From assembly GCA_022793995.1 (NCBI GenBank), contig JAAWDY010000030.1, forward strand, positions 1 through 39,423: a DNA stretch of 39,423 nt. The letters are read 5' to 3'. The notes beneath the pieces are model-generated. The model did not search any database. It worked only from the letters and a program-made list of their open reading frames with translations, and was not told the origin of the DNA. Every line of letters begins with the position of its first letter. Positions within the stretch are counted from its first letter, which is position 1. The DNA comes from Coprococcus sp. (GTDB taxonomy: Bacteria > Bacillota > Clostridia > Lachnospirales > Lachnospiraceae). This document shows, piece after piece, positions 15,781 to 23,366 of this stretch. Made by a program: the position numbers and the translations under genes.

Positions 15781-16530
15781 TTAAACACCTTTTAGGAATA
15801 CATACTCCGTGGGCGTTGACATCTTTTCTTCAAAATGATAGTCGAGCCGATCGAATGTTTTTAATTCTTCCGGCTCCTGGATTCGACGCCCGGCCATGAA
15901 CCGCACCATCTCGCCCCTTGCCATCTTTGCCAGCGTCCCTTTCTGGATTACTTGATCTCCTTTACGCTCCCCGAAAATACATGTGATAAATCTGTCCTTT
16001 GGCTTCAGATACTTTTCTATACATTGGGAATACTCTTTGGAAGCCAAATTCATTATAACATGTTCTTTGTCCCTCATCACTGTTTCATAAAGCTTTTCTC
16101 CCCAGAAATCATATAGGTCCTTTTTACCGGACACCCTGGCTTTTACCTGCATTTCCAACCGGTACGGCGTTACCCCGTCCAGAGGTCTTAGCGCCCCATA
16201 AAATCCAGACAGGATCCACAGCCTATCCTGCACATATTCCCATTCCTCTTTCGTAAATACGTTCGGCGCCATGTACTGGTACTGGATTCCTTCGTAAGAA
16301 ATCAATGTCGGTGTCAAATTCTCCCGAAGCTCCATATTCTGATACCTTTCAAAATTAATTGCCGCCAGCTTATCGTTACACCCCCAAAGTTTTCTCGCTT
16401 CGGAAAAAGTTAGCTTTTTCATCCAGCACATAAGCTCCTCCGTATTTTCCAAAAGTAACGGCATAGTTCTATATGAAATGCTGTCCGTATCCACATTCAT
16501 TTTCTTTGCCGGGGAAATGATGATCCTCAT
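15781..16530 (-). CDS. yaaA: YaaA-family peroxide-stress protein (DUF328)
   Basis: The 249-residue protein begins MRIIISPAKKMNVDTD, the family hallmark. It has the conserved KLWGCNDKLAAINFERYQ, PTLISYEGIQYQYM, ILSGFYGALRPLDGVTPYRLEM and DFWGEKL blocks. YaaA in E. coli lowers free iron during peroxide stress and binds DNA. The ATG at 16530 is preceded by GGAG, and an in-frame start at 16551 lacks support. It heads a leftward group with the AAA-type and GNAT genes. A perfect 12-bp palindrome lies upstream and may be its operator. Confidence 0.92.
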   Translation of the reverse strand: MRIIISPAKKMNVDTDSISYRTMPLLLENTEELMCWMKKLTFSEARKLWGCNDKLAAINFERYQNMELRENLTPTLISYEGIQYQYMAPNVFTKEEWEYVQDRLWILSGFYGALRPLDGVTPYRLEMQVKARVSGKKDLYDFWGEKLYETVMRDKEHVIMNLASKEYSQCIEKYLKPKDRFITCIFGERKGDQVIQKGTLAKMARGEMVRFMAGRRIQEPEELKTFDRLDYHFEEKMSTPTEYVFLKGV

Positions 16531-16554
16531 TCGTTTTCTCCTCTGAAGCATTTC

Positions 16555-16566
16555 GTTTCATGAAAC
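16555..16566. promoter_or_regulatory. 12-bp perfect palindrome upstream of yaaA
   Basis: GTTTCATGAAAC lies 25 bases before the yaaA start codon, within a slightly longer imperfect symmetry. It resembles a dimeric repressor site but not the PerR or Fur consensus. The remaining bases to 16778 are AT-rich with no gene; they hold a duplicated ACTAGCCC (16602-16620) of unknown meaning. Confidence 0.35.
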
Positions 16567-16715
16567 ACGTTATAAATATACTTCTCTATTGTATCAAGCC
16601 ACTAGCCCGACGACTAGCCCAAAGTATGTTTTTTCATTATTTTATCAAAAAATTTTTAGTTTTTCTCGGCATCATGCTATCCTCCATATCGATTTACCAA
16701 CCGGAGGAAGGGTAA

Positions 16716-17387
<672 letters not shown>

Positions 17388-17402
17388 AGAATAATTAAAA
17401 CA

Positions 17403-17440
17403 TTACAACTATCAAAAGGTGTACCTTTTGATAGTTGTAA
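17403..17440. repeat. Palindrome L, candidate recombinase crossover site
   Basis: The arms are perfect over 18 bases on each side of a central GT at 17421-17422. The inner core reads TATCAAAAGGT-GT-ACCTTTTGATA. It shares 11 inner bases per arm with palindrome R, but the outer seven bases differ. Serine recombinases cut at a central dinucleotide inside a palindromic site of about 26 bases, which fits. No T run follows, so an intrinsic terminator is less likely. Confidence 0.75.
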
Positions 17441-17534
17441 CTTATATTGATTGTATCGTACACACCTTGAAATTGCAAGAATTTTCGACATATTTTTACA
17501 TCTTTTATTCCAGTAAATCTTTCTGATACTTTAA
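17441..17534. promoter_or_regulatory. 94-bp segment between the palindromes with promoter-like sequences
   Basis: On the minus strand TTGCAA (17478-17473), a 17-base spacer and TACAAT (17455-17450) form a fair promoter that now points back toward the recombinase gene. On the plus strand TTGAAA (17467-17472), an 18-base spacer and TATTTT (17491-17496) is a weaker candidate pointing to the DUF4190-like gene. Inversion would swap which promoter faces that gene. Confidence 0.45.
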
Positions 17535-17578
17535 TTAAGAGAATTATCAAAAGGTACACCTTTTGATAATTCTCTTAA
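17535..17578. repeat. Palindrome R, candidate recombinase crossover site
   Basis: The arms are perfect over 21 bases on each side of a central AC at 17556-17557. The core TATCAAAAGGT-AC-ACCTTTTGATA is identical to palindrome L except that the central dinucleotide is its complement. The two sites are therefore in opposite orientation. It ends 23 bases before the start codon of the downstream gene. Confidence 0.75.
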
Positions 17579-17601
17579 CAAATAGAAAGGAGTTTTTAGG
17601 A

Positions 17602-17859
17602 ATGGGAGTCGCTTCATTAGTATTAGGAATTATATCTATTGTTATCGGCGTGTTTAGCGCCGGCGCTTTAGGTTGGGCGGGAGGCATCCTGGGAATCATT
17701 GGCATTATACTCGGCGCTCTTGCACGGAAAAGTACACCTGCTGAGAAACGGGGTTTAGCTACGGCTGGTTTTGTCTGCTCCATTATCGGTACGATTCTTT
17801 GCTTGTTGATGTATGTTGCCTGTGTAGCTTGTATCGGCGGTTTAGCTTCTATGAGCTAG
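17602..17859 (+). CDS. DUF4190-like small membrane protein
   Basis: The 85-residue protein starts MGVASLVLGIISIVIGVFSAG and continues GGILGIIGIILGALARKSTPAEKRGLATAGFVCSIIGTILCLLMYVACVAC. It has two to three Gly/Ile-rich helices separated by a short basic loop, the pattern of DUF4190 proteins, whose function is unknown. AAAGGAG lies 9-10 bases before the ATG; a longer frame starting in palindrome R is rejected. It is the first gene downstream of the candidate invertible segment and so its most likely target. Confidence 0.75.
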   Translation: MGVASLVLGIISIVIGVFSAGALGWAGGILGIIGIILGALARKSTPAEKRGLATAGFVCSIIGTILCLLMYVACVACIGGLASMS

Positions 17860-17881
17860 AATTTCAAAAACTGTCCTGAAC

Positions 17882-18010
17882 GCGGCTGCGCTCGGGACTC
17901 GTGAATTTAAATCGCCTATTCGGCGATAGATTTTACAAGGTATCCCTCGTGCGGCTGCGCTCGGGACTCGTGAATTTAAATCGCCTATTCGGCGATAGAT
18001 TTTACAAGGT
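17882..18010. repeat. Interspersed palindromic element, copy B, present twice in tandem (69-base period)
   Basis: A unit beginning GCGGCTGCGCTCGGGACTCG and containing AATCGCCTATTCGGCGAT repeats from 17882 and again from 17951. The second copy runs to about 18010 without the closing part. Each unit has the ATCGCC/GGCGAT hairpin followed by GGTATCCCTCGT. The frame through it encodes the repeated peptide NLNRLFGDRFYKV, a false N-terminal extension of the next gene. Confidence 0.8.
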
Positions 18011-18051
18011 ATGGGAAATGGCAAGATCGTCTTTGTCATTTCCTATTAAAG

Positions 18052-18075
18052 CGGCGGCAAACCGCCGTCATTTTT
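18052..18075 (+). terminator. Intrinsic terminator before the Lgt-like gene
   Basis: CGGCGG (18052-18057), loop CAAA, CCGCCG (18062-18067), then TCATTTTTG. It would end transcripts from the DUF4190-like gene. Just upstream, GGAAATGGCAAGA and a near-complement (about 18013-18042) form a second hairpin. Confidence 0.65.
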
Positions 18076-18092
18076 GTATTATGGGGTGTGAT

Positions 18093-18878
18093 ATGGGCGA
18101 TATTGGATTTTATTTATTTGGACGATTTATTGCATATTATGGTTTCATGATCGTAATTGGGATTCTAATTAATATCCCTATAGCATATTTCCAAATCAAG
18201 AAAAATCAATTGAATGTAGATGATTTTGCTATTATTTGCGGTCTTTCGGCATTTGGAGGAATTATTGGAGCAAAAGCCTTATACCTCTTTACTCTACGTG
18301 AACATATAGACTTTTCGCAACTTATAGACTTAAAATACATTAGCTCTTTAATGAGCGGTGGTTTTGTTTTCTTAGGTGGGATCGTTGGCGTTCTTATGGC
18401 AATCGCGTTCTGTGAAAAAAAGCTACATATATCTGTTCAACCATACATTCAAGCATGTATTGGATGTCTTCCTATCGGACATGCCTGCGGGCGAATTGGA
18501 TGTTTCCTAGTGGGATGTTGTTATGGCATCCCTCATAAAGGTCCGCTGTCAGTCGTTTATACTCATTCACAATTTGCACCATGTGGCATTGCCCTTTTTC
18601 CGATCCAACTTGTAGAAGCATTTATTGAATTTTCACTCGGATCCTGTCTTTTAATCTTCAACCGCAGATTGAAAGCGTATTCTGGATTATTTCTCTATTT
18701 AATGACCTATTCCATCTCCCGGTTCTTTTTAGAATTTCTGAGATACGATGAAGTTCGCGGCGAGATAGTCGGTATATCTACGTCTCAGATGATAAGCATA
18801 CTTCTTTTTCTTTATTCGGCATTTAGCTTAAATAAACGATGTAAAAACCCTTTTACATCCCACTTTCCCATGATGTAA
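18093..18878 (+). CDS. Prolipoprotein diacylglyceryl transferase-family (Lgt-like) membrane protein
   Basis: The 261-residue integral membrane protein has about seven helices and the Lgt-type core SGGFVFLGGIVGVL and HACGRIGCFLVGCCYG (residues 130-145), ending YSISRFFLEFLRYDE. Housekeeping Lgt has GRxGNFxNxE at the core position. Here the sequence is GRIGCFLVGCCYG, a Cys-rich variant found in Lgt-like paralogues. I therefore call it an Lgt-family paralogue rather than certain lgt; it may transfer a lipid or alkyl group to another substrate. The ATG at 18093 follows GGGGTGTG, and an ATG at 18081 is also possible. Any start further upstream would translate the tandem repeats. Confidence 0.75.
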   Translation: MGDIGFYLFGRFIAYYGFMIVIGILINIPIAYFQIKKNQLNVDDFAIICGLSAFGGIIGAKALYLFTLREHIDFSQLIDLKYISSLMSGGFVFLGGIVGVLMAIAFCEKKLHISVQPYIQACIGCLPIGHACGRIGCFLVGCCYGIPHKGPLSVVYTHSQFAPCGIALFPIQLVEAFIEFSLGSCLLIFNRRLKAYSGLFLYLMTYSISRFFLEFLRYDEVRGEIVGISTSQMISILLFLYSAFSLNKRCKNPFTSHFPMM

Positions 18879-18965
18879 AATACATTTGATAGACGGATCT
18901 CTCATCCTGCCGTACTATAAAGGCAGGTCAAGAGAACGTCTGGCTAAAAGAAAGGAGGTACAATT

Positions 18966-19550
18966 TTGGAGCTTGGAAAGCAGATCAAAAAATATCGGGC
19001 GGACATGAATTTATCCCAAGAGGAATTAGCGGAAAAGGTTTATGTCACTCGGCAGACTGTGTCAAACTGGGAAAATGATAAGAGCTACCCGGATGTCCAC
19101 AGCCTTCTTTTACTGAGCATGCTGTTCAACATATCTCTTGATCAATTGATAAAAGGAGATATCGAAATCATGAAAGAAGAAATTAACAAGGATGAACTTC
19201 AAAAATTTAACCGGGAGGGAGTTGTTTTTACTTTTTTACTTATATTTTTCCTTGTATCATTTGCTCCGTTATTCCTGTTGTTCAAGTATTATGGACTAGC
19301 CTGCTCTGCTTTAATCTATATAGCGGCAATGTATTACGCGCTAAGATTAGAAAAATTCAAGAAAAAATATGATATCCAGACCTATAAGGAAATTCTCGCC
19401 TTTACTGAAGGTAAAAAACTGGATGAACTCACCAAAGCCCAGGAATCAGGAAAACGTCCGTACCAGAAAGTGTTCCTGATGTTCGCGTCCGCTGTCATCA
19501 TGTTTGTCGTGTGTATGGGGATGACATGGCTGATAAAATCCTTTTTCTAG
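18966..19550 (+). CDS. XRE-family regulator with C-terminal membrane helices
   Basis: The 194-residue protein has an N-terminal Cro/CI helix-turn-helix (residues 1-60: KQIKKYRADMNLSQEELAEKVYVTRQTVSNWENDKSYPD). A linker follows, then hydrophobic segments near VVFTFLLIFFLVSFAPLFLLF, LACSALIYIAAMYYAL and VFLMFASAVIMFVVCMGMTWLI. This HTH-plus-membrane arrangement is common in Clostridia, and the helices may sense a membrane state. The start is TTG at 18966 with a strong AAAGGAGG seven bases upstream. A hairpin CCTGCC/GGCAGG lies at about 18909-18930 in the leader. Targets are unknown; the adjacent Lgt-like gene is a candidate. Confidence 0.88.
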   Translation: MELGKQIKKYRADMNLSQEELAEKVYVTRQTVSNWENDKSYPDVHSLLLLSMLFNISLDQLIKGDIEIMKEEINKDELQKFNREGVVFTFLLIFFLVSFAPLFLLFKYYGLACSALIYIAAMYYALRLEKFKKKYDIQTYKEILAFTEGKKLDELTKAQESGKRPYQKVFLMFASAVIMFVVCMGMTWLIKSFF

Positions 19551-19838
19551 ATTTAAGTTTTCCAGAATCAGAGAAACTTTATAAACATAAAATAAAGAAA
19601 GGCAATACGACAGCACTGGCAAAAAGATGCAATGATTTAAGTTTATTGGAAGATAAAAGTAAGAGATTTAAATCAGAATCCCACTAATGGAACGGTTGTA
19701 TGCTTCGAGTCGTGTCAACAATAATAGCGAGCATCGGATTATGCTATCCACAATCCATTTTTATCCTCGTCTGGTTTACCCCATATCGCATTTTTATAAA
19801 AAGTGATGAGTCTTACCGTAAGTGGAATCTATTCATTA
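19551..19838. other. Stretch after the XRE gene with no convincing gene
   Basis: An open frame from an ATG at about 19522 (overlapping the XRE end) runs 53 codons (MADKILFLDLSFPESEKLYK...) but has no good ribosome site or recognised family. A 40-codon frame starts at about 19687. Both may be decay products or chance frames. The AT-rich stretch ends in a terminator at 19839, so it is probably transcribed. Confidence 0.35.
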
Positions 19839-19870
19839 GGCTGCGTTTACACGCAGCCTTTCCTAATTTA
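19839..19870 (+). terminator. Intrinsic terminator after the XRE gene region
   Basis: GGCTGCGT (19839-19846), loop TTAC, ACGCAGCC (19851-19858), then TTTCCTAATTT. This is a perfect 8-bp GC-rich stem with a T-rich tail on the plus strand, about 290 bases after the XRE stop. Confidence 0.75.
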
Positions 19871-19903
19871 ATAGCAGGAGAACAATCTGAAACAAAACCG
19901 CTC

Positions 19904-20173
19904 CTACCTCACATGGAATCCTCTCTCTTCCTGCACCGGAACCGTCACCTCCGACACGTAATCAATCCGGATAAAATTCCGATTCCTCAGCTTTTTCACC
20001 AACGTCTGAAGCTCTTCCTCCGTTCCCTGCGCTTCCATGACTACCGTCCCGTCCCACTCATTTTTCACCCAGCCGGTAAGTCCCAGATATTGAGCGAGAT
20101 TCTGCGCGCTATAGCGGAACCCGACACCCTGCACGCGTCCTGTAAAAATATAATGCTTTCTGATCCGCTCCAT
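19904..20173 (-). CDS. acyP: Acylphosphatase
   Basis: This 89-residue enzyme hydrolyses carboxyl-phosphate bonds. The active-site pair is visible: Arg20 in GRVQGVGFR and Asn38 in GWVKNEWDGTVVMEAQG, at the standard spacing. Length is normal for the family. GGAGGA is followed six bases later by the ATG at 20173. The ATG at 20179 overlaps the TGA of the preceding BlaR1-like gene, but the ribosome site abuts it. Translation is therefore coupled to the M56 gene, an unusual partner for a metabolic enzyme. Confidence 0.93.
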   Translation of the reverse strand: MERIRKHYIFTGRVQGVGFRYSAQNLAQYLGLTGWVKNEWDGTVVMEAQGTEEELQTLVKKLRNRNFIRIDYVSEVTVPVQEERGFHVR

Positions 20174-20175
20174 CT

Positions 20176-22410
20176 TCATTCCTCCGGGTCCAGAAATGTT
20201 ATATACATGTTTTCTTCCGGCATTTGGCTTCCAAACAGGTAATTTTCTACATCCTGGAAACTCACATCCTCCCGGTTTGCATATACAAGGCATTTTGTAT
20301 CCGCCGCCGCATTGGTAAACCGTCCCTCTAAGATGTAACTGTAGCTGTAAGTCTGGCCGTCCGGTGTCTGGTAGGATTCCACGAAAATCACTCCTTCCTC
20401 ATTACAGATTGATGAACAGATGACCTCTCTCGTCAAGATCTGCTGGATCACTTCCTCTGAATCCGCCAGTTTTTTGATGTCGTCAAGCCCTGTCAGTCTC
20501 CGCGCCGTCTCCACATTGCAGGAGAACCTGCTCTTCTCTTGATTTCCTTCTGCCGAATCCGGGTAGGTCCATTCAAATATCCCTGCATTCTCTGTCAGTC
20601 CCAGGAAAAGCGCTGCTTTTTCCAGCATCTTCCTTTGGAAGTCCTCTTCATCCGCAGGCGTTTCCTTAAAATGTACAATCATGGCATAAGGTTCTTTGGT
20701 TGTCTGAAGCTCCGTGGTATAATCTCCCAGAAGCGGGACGCCGACCGCGCCGAGCAGGCGCCCGTCCGCCGGAGCGTCCCCGATATAGGGATTCTTGGCC
20801 TCATAAATCTTTTTCACCAACGGAGAGATCTGATATTCCGTAAAAAGTTCCTCTTCGGTCTTTTCTGAAAATACAGCATGATAAAGAACAGTTCCCTCAT
20901 TTTGAAGCAAAGCTTCCCTTTTTGTCGATTCATCCATGTATATACTGCAACCGTTTTTATGGATATTTGCGTCAATTCCGCCTAGGTGCCACGCGGTAAG
21001 TACAATATCTTCCTCCGCCTTGATTTCACGATCCGTCTCCTCATTCTCCAGATAGCTGCTCTGCATCATACTGCCATAACCTAACGCCGCCAGCTCTACA
21101 CTGTCATGAAAATCCGTATCCATTCCCGGCATCCTCATAGAAATAGAGCTTAACCAGGAAGTATCGCCTAGATGTTCAAAGGTTTGTTCTATCGTAAAGT
21201 CTCCTTCTCTTTCCACATGATTTTCCCCGAAGGTTCCGCTCCCCACAACCTGATAGCCTTCCAACTCCCCTGCACGGTACATTTCTTTATAAAGTACAAA
21301 ACTCTGGAAACGGTTATCCACCCGGTATTGGTATTGGTTTGCCCATCCCTCTTCCTCTCCCTGCCAGTCTGCATCTCTCCTGATCTCATTTTTCGGTAAT
21401 GCGTTCCCACACCCGATGATTCCAGCAAGAAGACAAAGGAGGATGCTGGAAACTGCCGCTGCTTTTCCATGCTTTTTCATATTCAATACATTCTTCACCC
21501 GGGCTTTAATAGCCGTCTCGCCGAAAGCAAGCGCAGATGCGGATAATTTCCTCCCCATAGCAAAACCGAGAAGTGACCTGCTGTAATCTTCCTTTACCGC
21601 GTCGCCTGTCAATTGGATCACTTTCTCGTCGCAGCTCATCTCCATGTCCCGGCACATCAGATTGTACGCCGTCCACACCAATGGATGGAACCAATACACG
21701 ACAAGTATCAAAGACGCCGCAAATTTGATCTGCGGATCATGCCTTTTTATGTGGCACCTCTCATGCAGTAAAATATATTCCCTCTCCTTTTCCGTCATAC
21801 GGAAGGGCAGGTAAATTCTTGGCCGCGCCAGCCCCATCACGAACGGGGCGGGAATCGCGTCGCACTCATACACATCTTTTTCTGACTGCACAGCCGTATC
21901 CGTCCATTTTTTTAATTTCCAATAGCTGACTCCCTGATAGATTAGGAAAATCAGCATCCCCATGATCCACAAAACCGTCAAAATTTCTGTCTGGCTCATC
22001 TGCCGTATCTCCTGTACGACCTGCGCCGCTTGTGCCGCCTGCCGTCCTGACGCCGCCTCTCCCGCCGACTCTACCCATACCGAAGATGCATTCCCTCCGT
22101 CTATCGGGAATGTCCCAGGCATCCCGTTCCCAGCTTTCGTCCCTCCCTGTATTACTCTTGGAACAGACCATGTAAGCATCATCCCCGGTGTGCTCTGCCT
22201 GCGGAAAAAATCCAGATTGAACAGACTGAATATGCTAGAAAAGGAAAGGGGACACACTAGTCGGAAACCCACGATTCCCCAGAGATAATAAGAGTAGGAT
22301 TTCGGCGATTTTTGCAGAAACTTCCTCACCGCCATCACAAACAAGATCGTGAAGCCTGCCGTGACCGACATGTTACATATAGTTAGAAACAATTCATTCA
22401 ATTTTTCCAT
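20176..22410 (-). CDS. BlaR1/MecR1-like M56 membrane metalloprotease with a DUF4825-like C-terminal region
   Basis: This is a 744-residue sensor protease. The N-terminal membrane domain (about 1-330) has helices near TAGFTILFVMAVRKFL, LWGIVGFRLVCPLSF and ILTVLWIMGMLIFLIYQG, and the zinc site HERCH at H216/E217/H220 followed by WFHPLVWTAYNLMCRDMEMSCDE. A further helix at about 310-330 ends in a GCG-type boundary. The outer region of some 410 residues should be the sensor. In classical BlaR1 this is a penicillin-binding domain with STxK; I see none. Instead NPYIGDAPADGRLLGAV, LGDYTTELQTTKEPYAMIVHF and FEWTYP resemble DUF4825. It would cleave or inactivate the BlaI-like repressor encoded just upstream. 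GGAGGGG precedes the ATG. Confidence 0.85.
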   Translation of the reverse strand: MEKLNELFLTICNMSVTAGFTILFVMAVRKFLQKSPKSYSYYLWGIVGFRLVCPLSFSSIFSLFNLDFFRRQSTPGMMLTWSVPRVIQGGTKAGNGMPGTFPIDGGNASSVWVESAGEAASGRQAAQAAQVVQEIRQMSQTEILTVLWIMGMLIFLIYQGVSYWKLKKWTDTAVQSEKDVYECDAIPAPFVMGLARPRIYLPFRMTEKEREYILLHERCHIKRHDPQIKFAASLILVVYWFHPLVWTAYNLMCRDMEMSCDEKVIQLTGDAVKEDYSRSLLGFAMGRKLSASALAFGETAIKARVKNVLNMKKHGKAAAVSSILLCLLAGIIGCGNALPKNEIRRDADWQGEEEGWANQYQYRVDNRFQSFVLYKEMYRAGELEGYQVVGSGTFGENHVEREGDFTIEQTFEHLGDTSWLSSISMRMPGMDTDFHDSVELAALGYGSMMQSSYLENEETDREIKAEEDIVLTAWHLGGIDANIHKNGCSIYMDESTKREALLQNEGTVLYHAVFSEKTEEELFTEYQISPLVKKIYEAKNPYIGDAPADGRLLGAVGVPLLGDYTTELQTTKEPYAMIVHFKETPADEEDFQRKMLEKAALFLGLTENAGIFEWTYPDSAEGNQEKSRFSCNVETARRLTGLDDIKKLADSEEVIQQILTREVICSSICNEEGVIFVESYQTPDGQTYSYSYILEGRFTNAAADTKCLVYANREDVSFQDVENYLFGSQMPEENMYITFLDPEE

Positions 22411-22413
22411 TTC

Positions 22414-22803
22414 CTACCCCTCCTTGTGCGCATCGATCAGCCGCTTAATTTCCTCCGCTTCCTGTCCAGATATCGTCCTGCCGCCCAAAAACGCAGCGAT
22501 AAACCCGGGAAGGGAGCCACCGAACGTCCGCTCGACAAAATAATCTGACTCCACTGCCTGACACTTATCCTGTGGAATTAAAGCTGTCACCACCGCATCC
22601 TCATTTTTTAAAAATCCTCGCTCAGAAAGCTTTTTAATCACTGTGTAAGTGGTCGATTTTTTCCACCCTAGTTTTTCTCTACAAAGTCTTACCAACTCTC
22701 CTGATTTTACCGGCGACGTCTCCCATACCACCGTCATGAAACGGTATTCACTGTCGCATAATTTTAAATTCTCCATCTCTGCCACCGCCTGTCCTACATC
22801 CAT
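22414..22803 (-). CDS. BlaI/MecI/CopY-family repressor
   Basis: The 129-residue winged-helix repressor has LCDSEYRFMTVVWETSPVKSGELVRLCREKLGWKKSTTYTVIKKLSERGFLKNED, the family DNA-binding domain, followed by a dimerisation tail (GSLPGFIAAFLGGRTISGQEAEEIKRLIDAHKEG). Two operators lie upstream, one overlapping the -10, giving autorepression. It is followed three bases later by its partner protease. No beta-lactamase or PBP gene is in the window, so the regulated function lies elsewhere or is the operon itself. Confidence 0.95.
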   Translation of the reverse strand: MDVGQAVAEMENLKLCDSEYRFMTVVWETSPVKSGELVRLCREKLGWKKSTTYTVIKKLSERGFLKNEDAVVTALIPQDKCQAVESDYFVERTFGGSLPGFIAAFLGGRTISGQEAEEIKRLIDAHKEG

Positions 22804-22839
22804 ACTACACTGTCGCTTCTACTTCCATTTCACTTGTTA

Positions 22840-22893
22840 GTCTATTCTTATAGACCTTTTCCTTAGTCTACAATAATAGACCCAATTTGTCAA
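22840..22893 (-). promoter_or_regulatory. blaI-like promoter with two BlaI-type operators
   Basis: On the minus strand TTGACA (22893-22888), a 17-base spacer and TAGACT (22870-22865) form a near-consensus promoter. Operator 1 is GTCTA-N6-TAGAC at 22866-22881, overlapping the -10. Operator 2 is GTCTAT-TCTT-ATAGAC at 22840-22855, just downstream. Both match the BlaI/MecI half-site style (GTCTA...TAGAC). Confidence 0.85.
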
Positions 22894-23034
22894 GCCATTA
22901 CAATCTATATTTTTCATACCCATTCATACCCATTTTTCAACCCGGTTCTTGACAAACCTCTATGGATTGATGCATTATGATATTGATAAGATTCGTATGA
23001 TTTTTGAATATTAATATACTAAGAGGATCTGTAT

Positions 23035-23254
23035 ATGGGAAAAATGACCGTCTATCATGGAAGCTTTACTAAAATAAGACATCCTAAAATCATACATGGA
23101 AAGAATACAAAGGATTTTGGACCGGGTTTTTACTGCACGATTATTCGGGAACAAGCCGAACGATGGGCAAAACGGTATGATACACCACTAGTTTTTACTA
23201 TGACGCCCCGCAGAATATTCTGAATGCGTTCATCGACGGGAAAATTGAATAAAT
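23035..23254 (+). pseudogene. DUF3990 remnant
   Basis: The open frame to 23223 encodes MGKMTVYHGSFTKIRHPKIIHGKNTKDFGPGFYCTIIREQAERWAKRYDTPLV, the N-terminal third of DUF3990 proteins (YHGS, the GKNTKDFG-GFY block and QAERWAKR). Family members are about 150 residues or longer. After TPLVFTMTP the frame ends, while another frame reads YYDAPQNILNAFIDGKIE to a stop at 23254, suggesting a deletion and/or frameshift fusion with a neighbouring lost gene. DUF3990 is related to ADP-ribosyltransferase-like folds; that link is from memory. Confidence 0.6.
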
Positions 23255-23273
23255 CTATCTCTTCATAGAACGT

Positions 23274-23327
23274 AAATCAGGACGCCGGATAGTCAACCGT
23301 TTACACGGATACCCGGCGTCCTGATTT
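23274..23327. terminator. Long bidirectional hairpin
   Basis: AAATCAGGACGCCGG (23274-23288) and its perfect complement (23313-23327), with an inner CCGT/ACGG stem. It lies between the DUF3990 remnant and the end of the leftward LutC-like gene. T runs are short on both strands (ATTT), so termination is likely but moderate. Confidence 0.6.
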
Positions 23328-23366
23328 GGACACATAAGCCTGTTTCACTCAAACACTTTCTTCTTT

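Noticed and set aside
16602-16620. Duplicated ACTAGCCC as an insertion-sequence target duplication
   Set aside because: The copies are almost adjacent with nothing inserted between them, so they are a chance or slippage repeat.
17403-17578. The two palindromes as intrinsic terminators
   Set aside because: Neither is followed by a T run on either strand, they share one core in opposite orientation, and the stems are AT-rich. Terminator function is not excluded but is the weaker reading.
19522-19686. 53-codon frame overlapping the end of the XRE gene
   Set aside because: No Shine-Dalgarno sequence, no recognised domain. Kept only as a remark in the description of the gene-free stretch.
19700-20242. 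180-codon plus-strand frame
   Set aside because: Most of it is antisense to the clear acylphosphatase gene, and a terminator hairpin (19839-19858) lies inside it.
22970-23034. Promoter TTGACA...TATGAT before the DUF3990 remnant
   Set aside because: The spacing is about 21 bases, too long for a normal sigma-A promoter.
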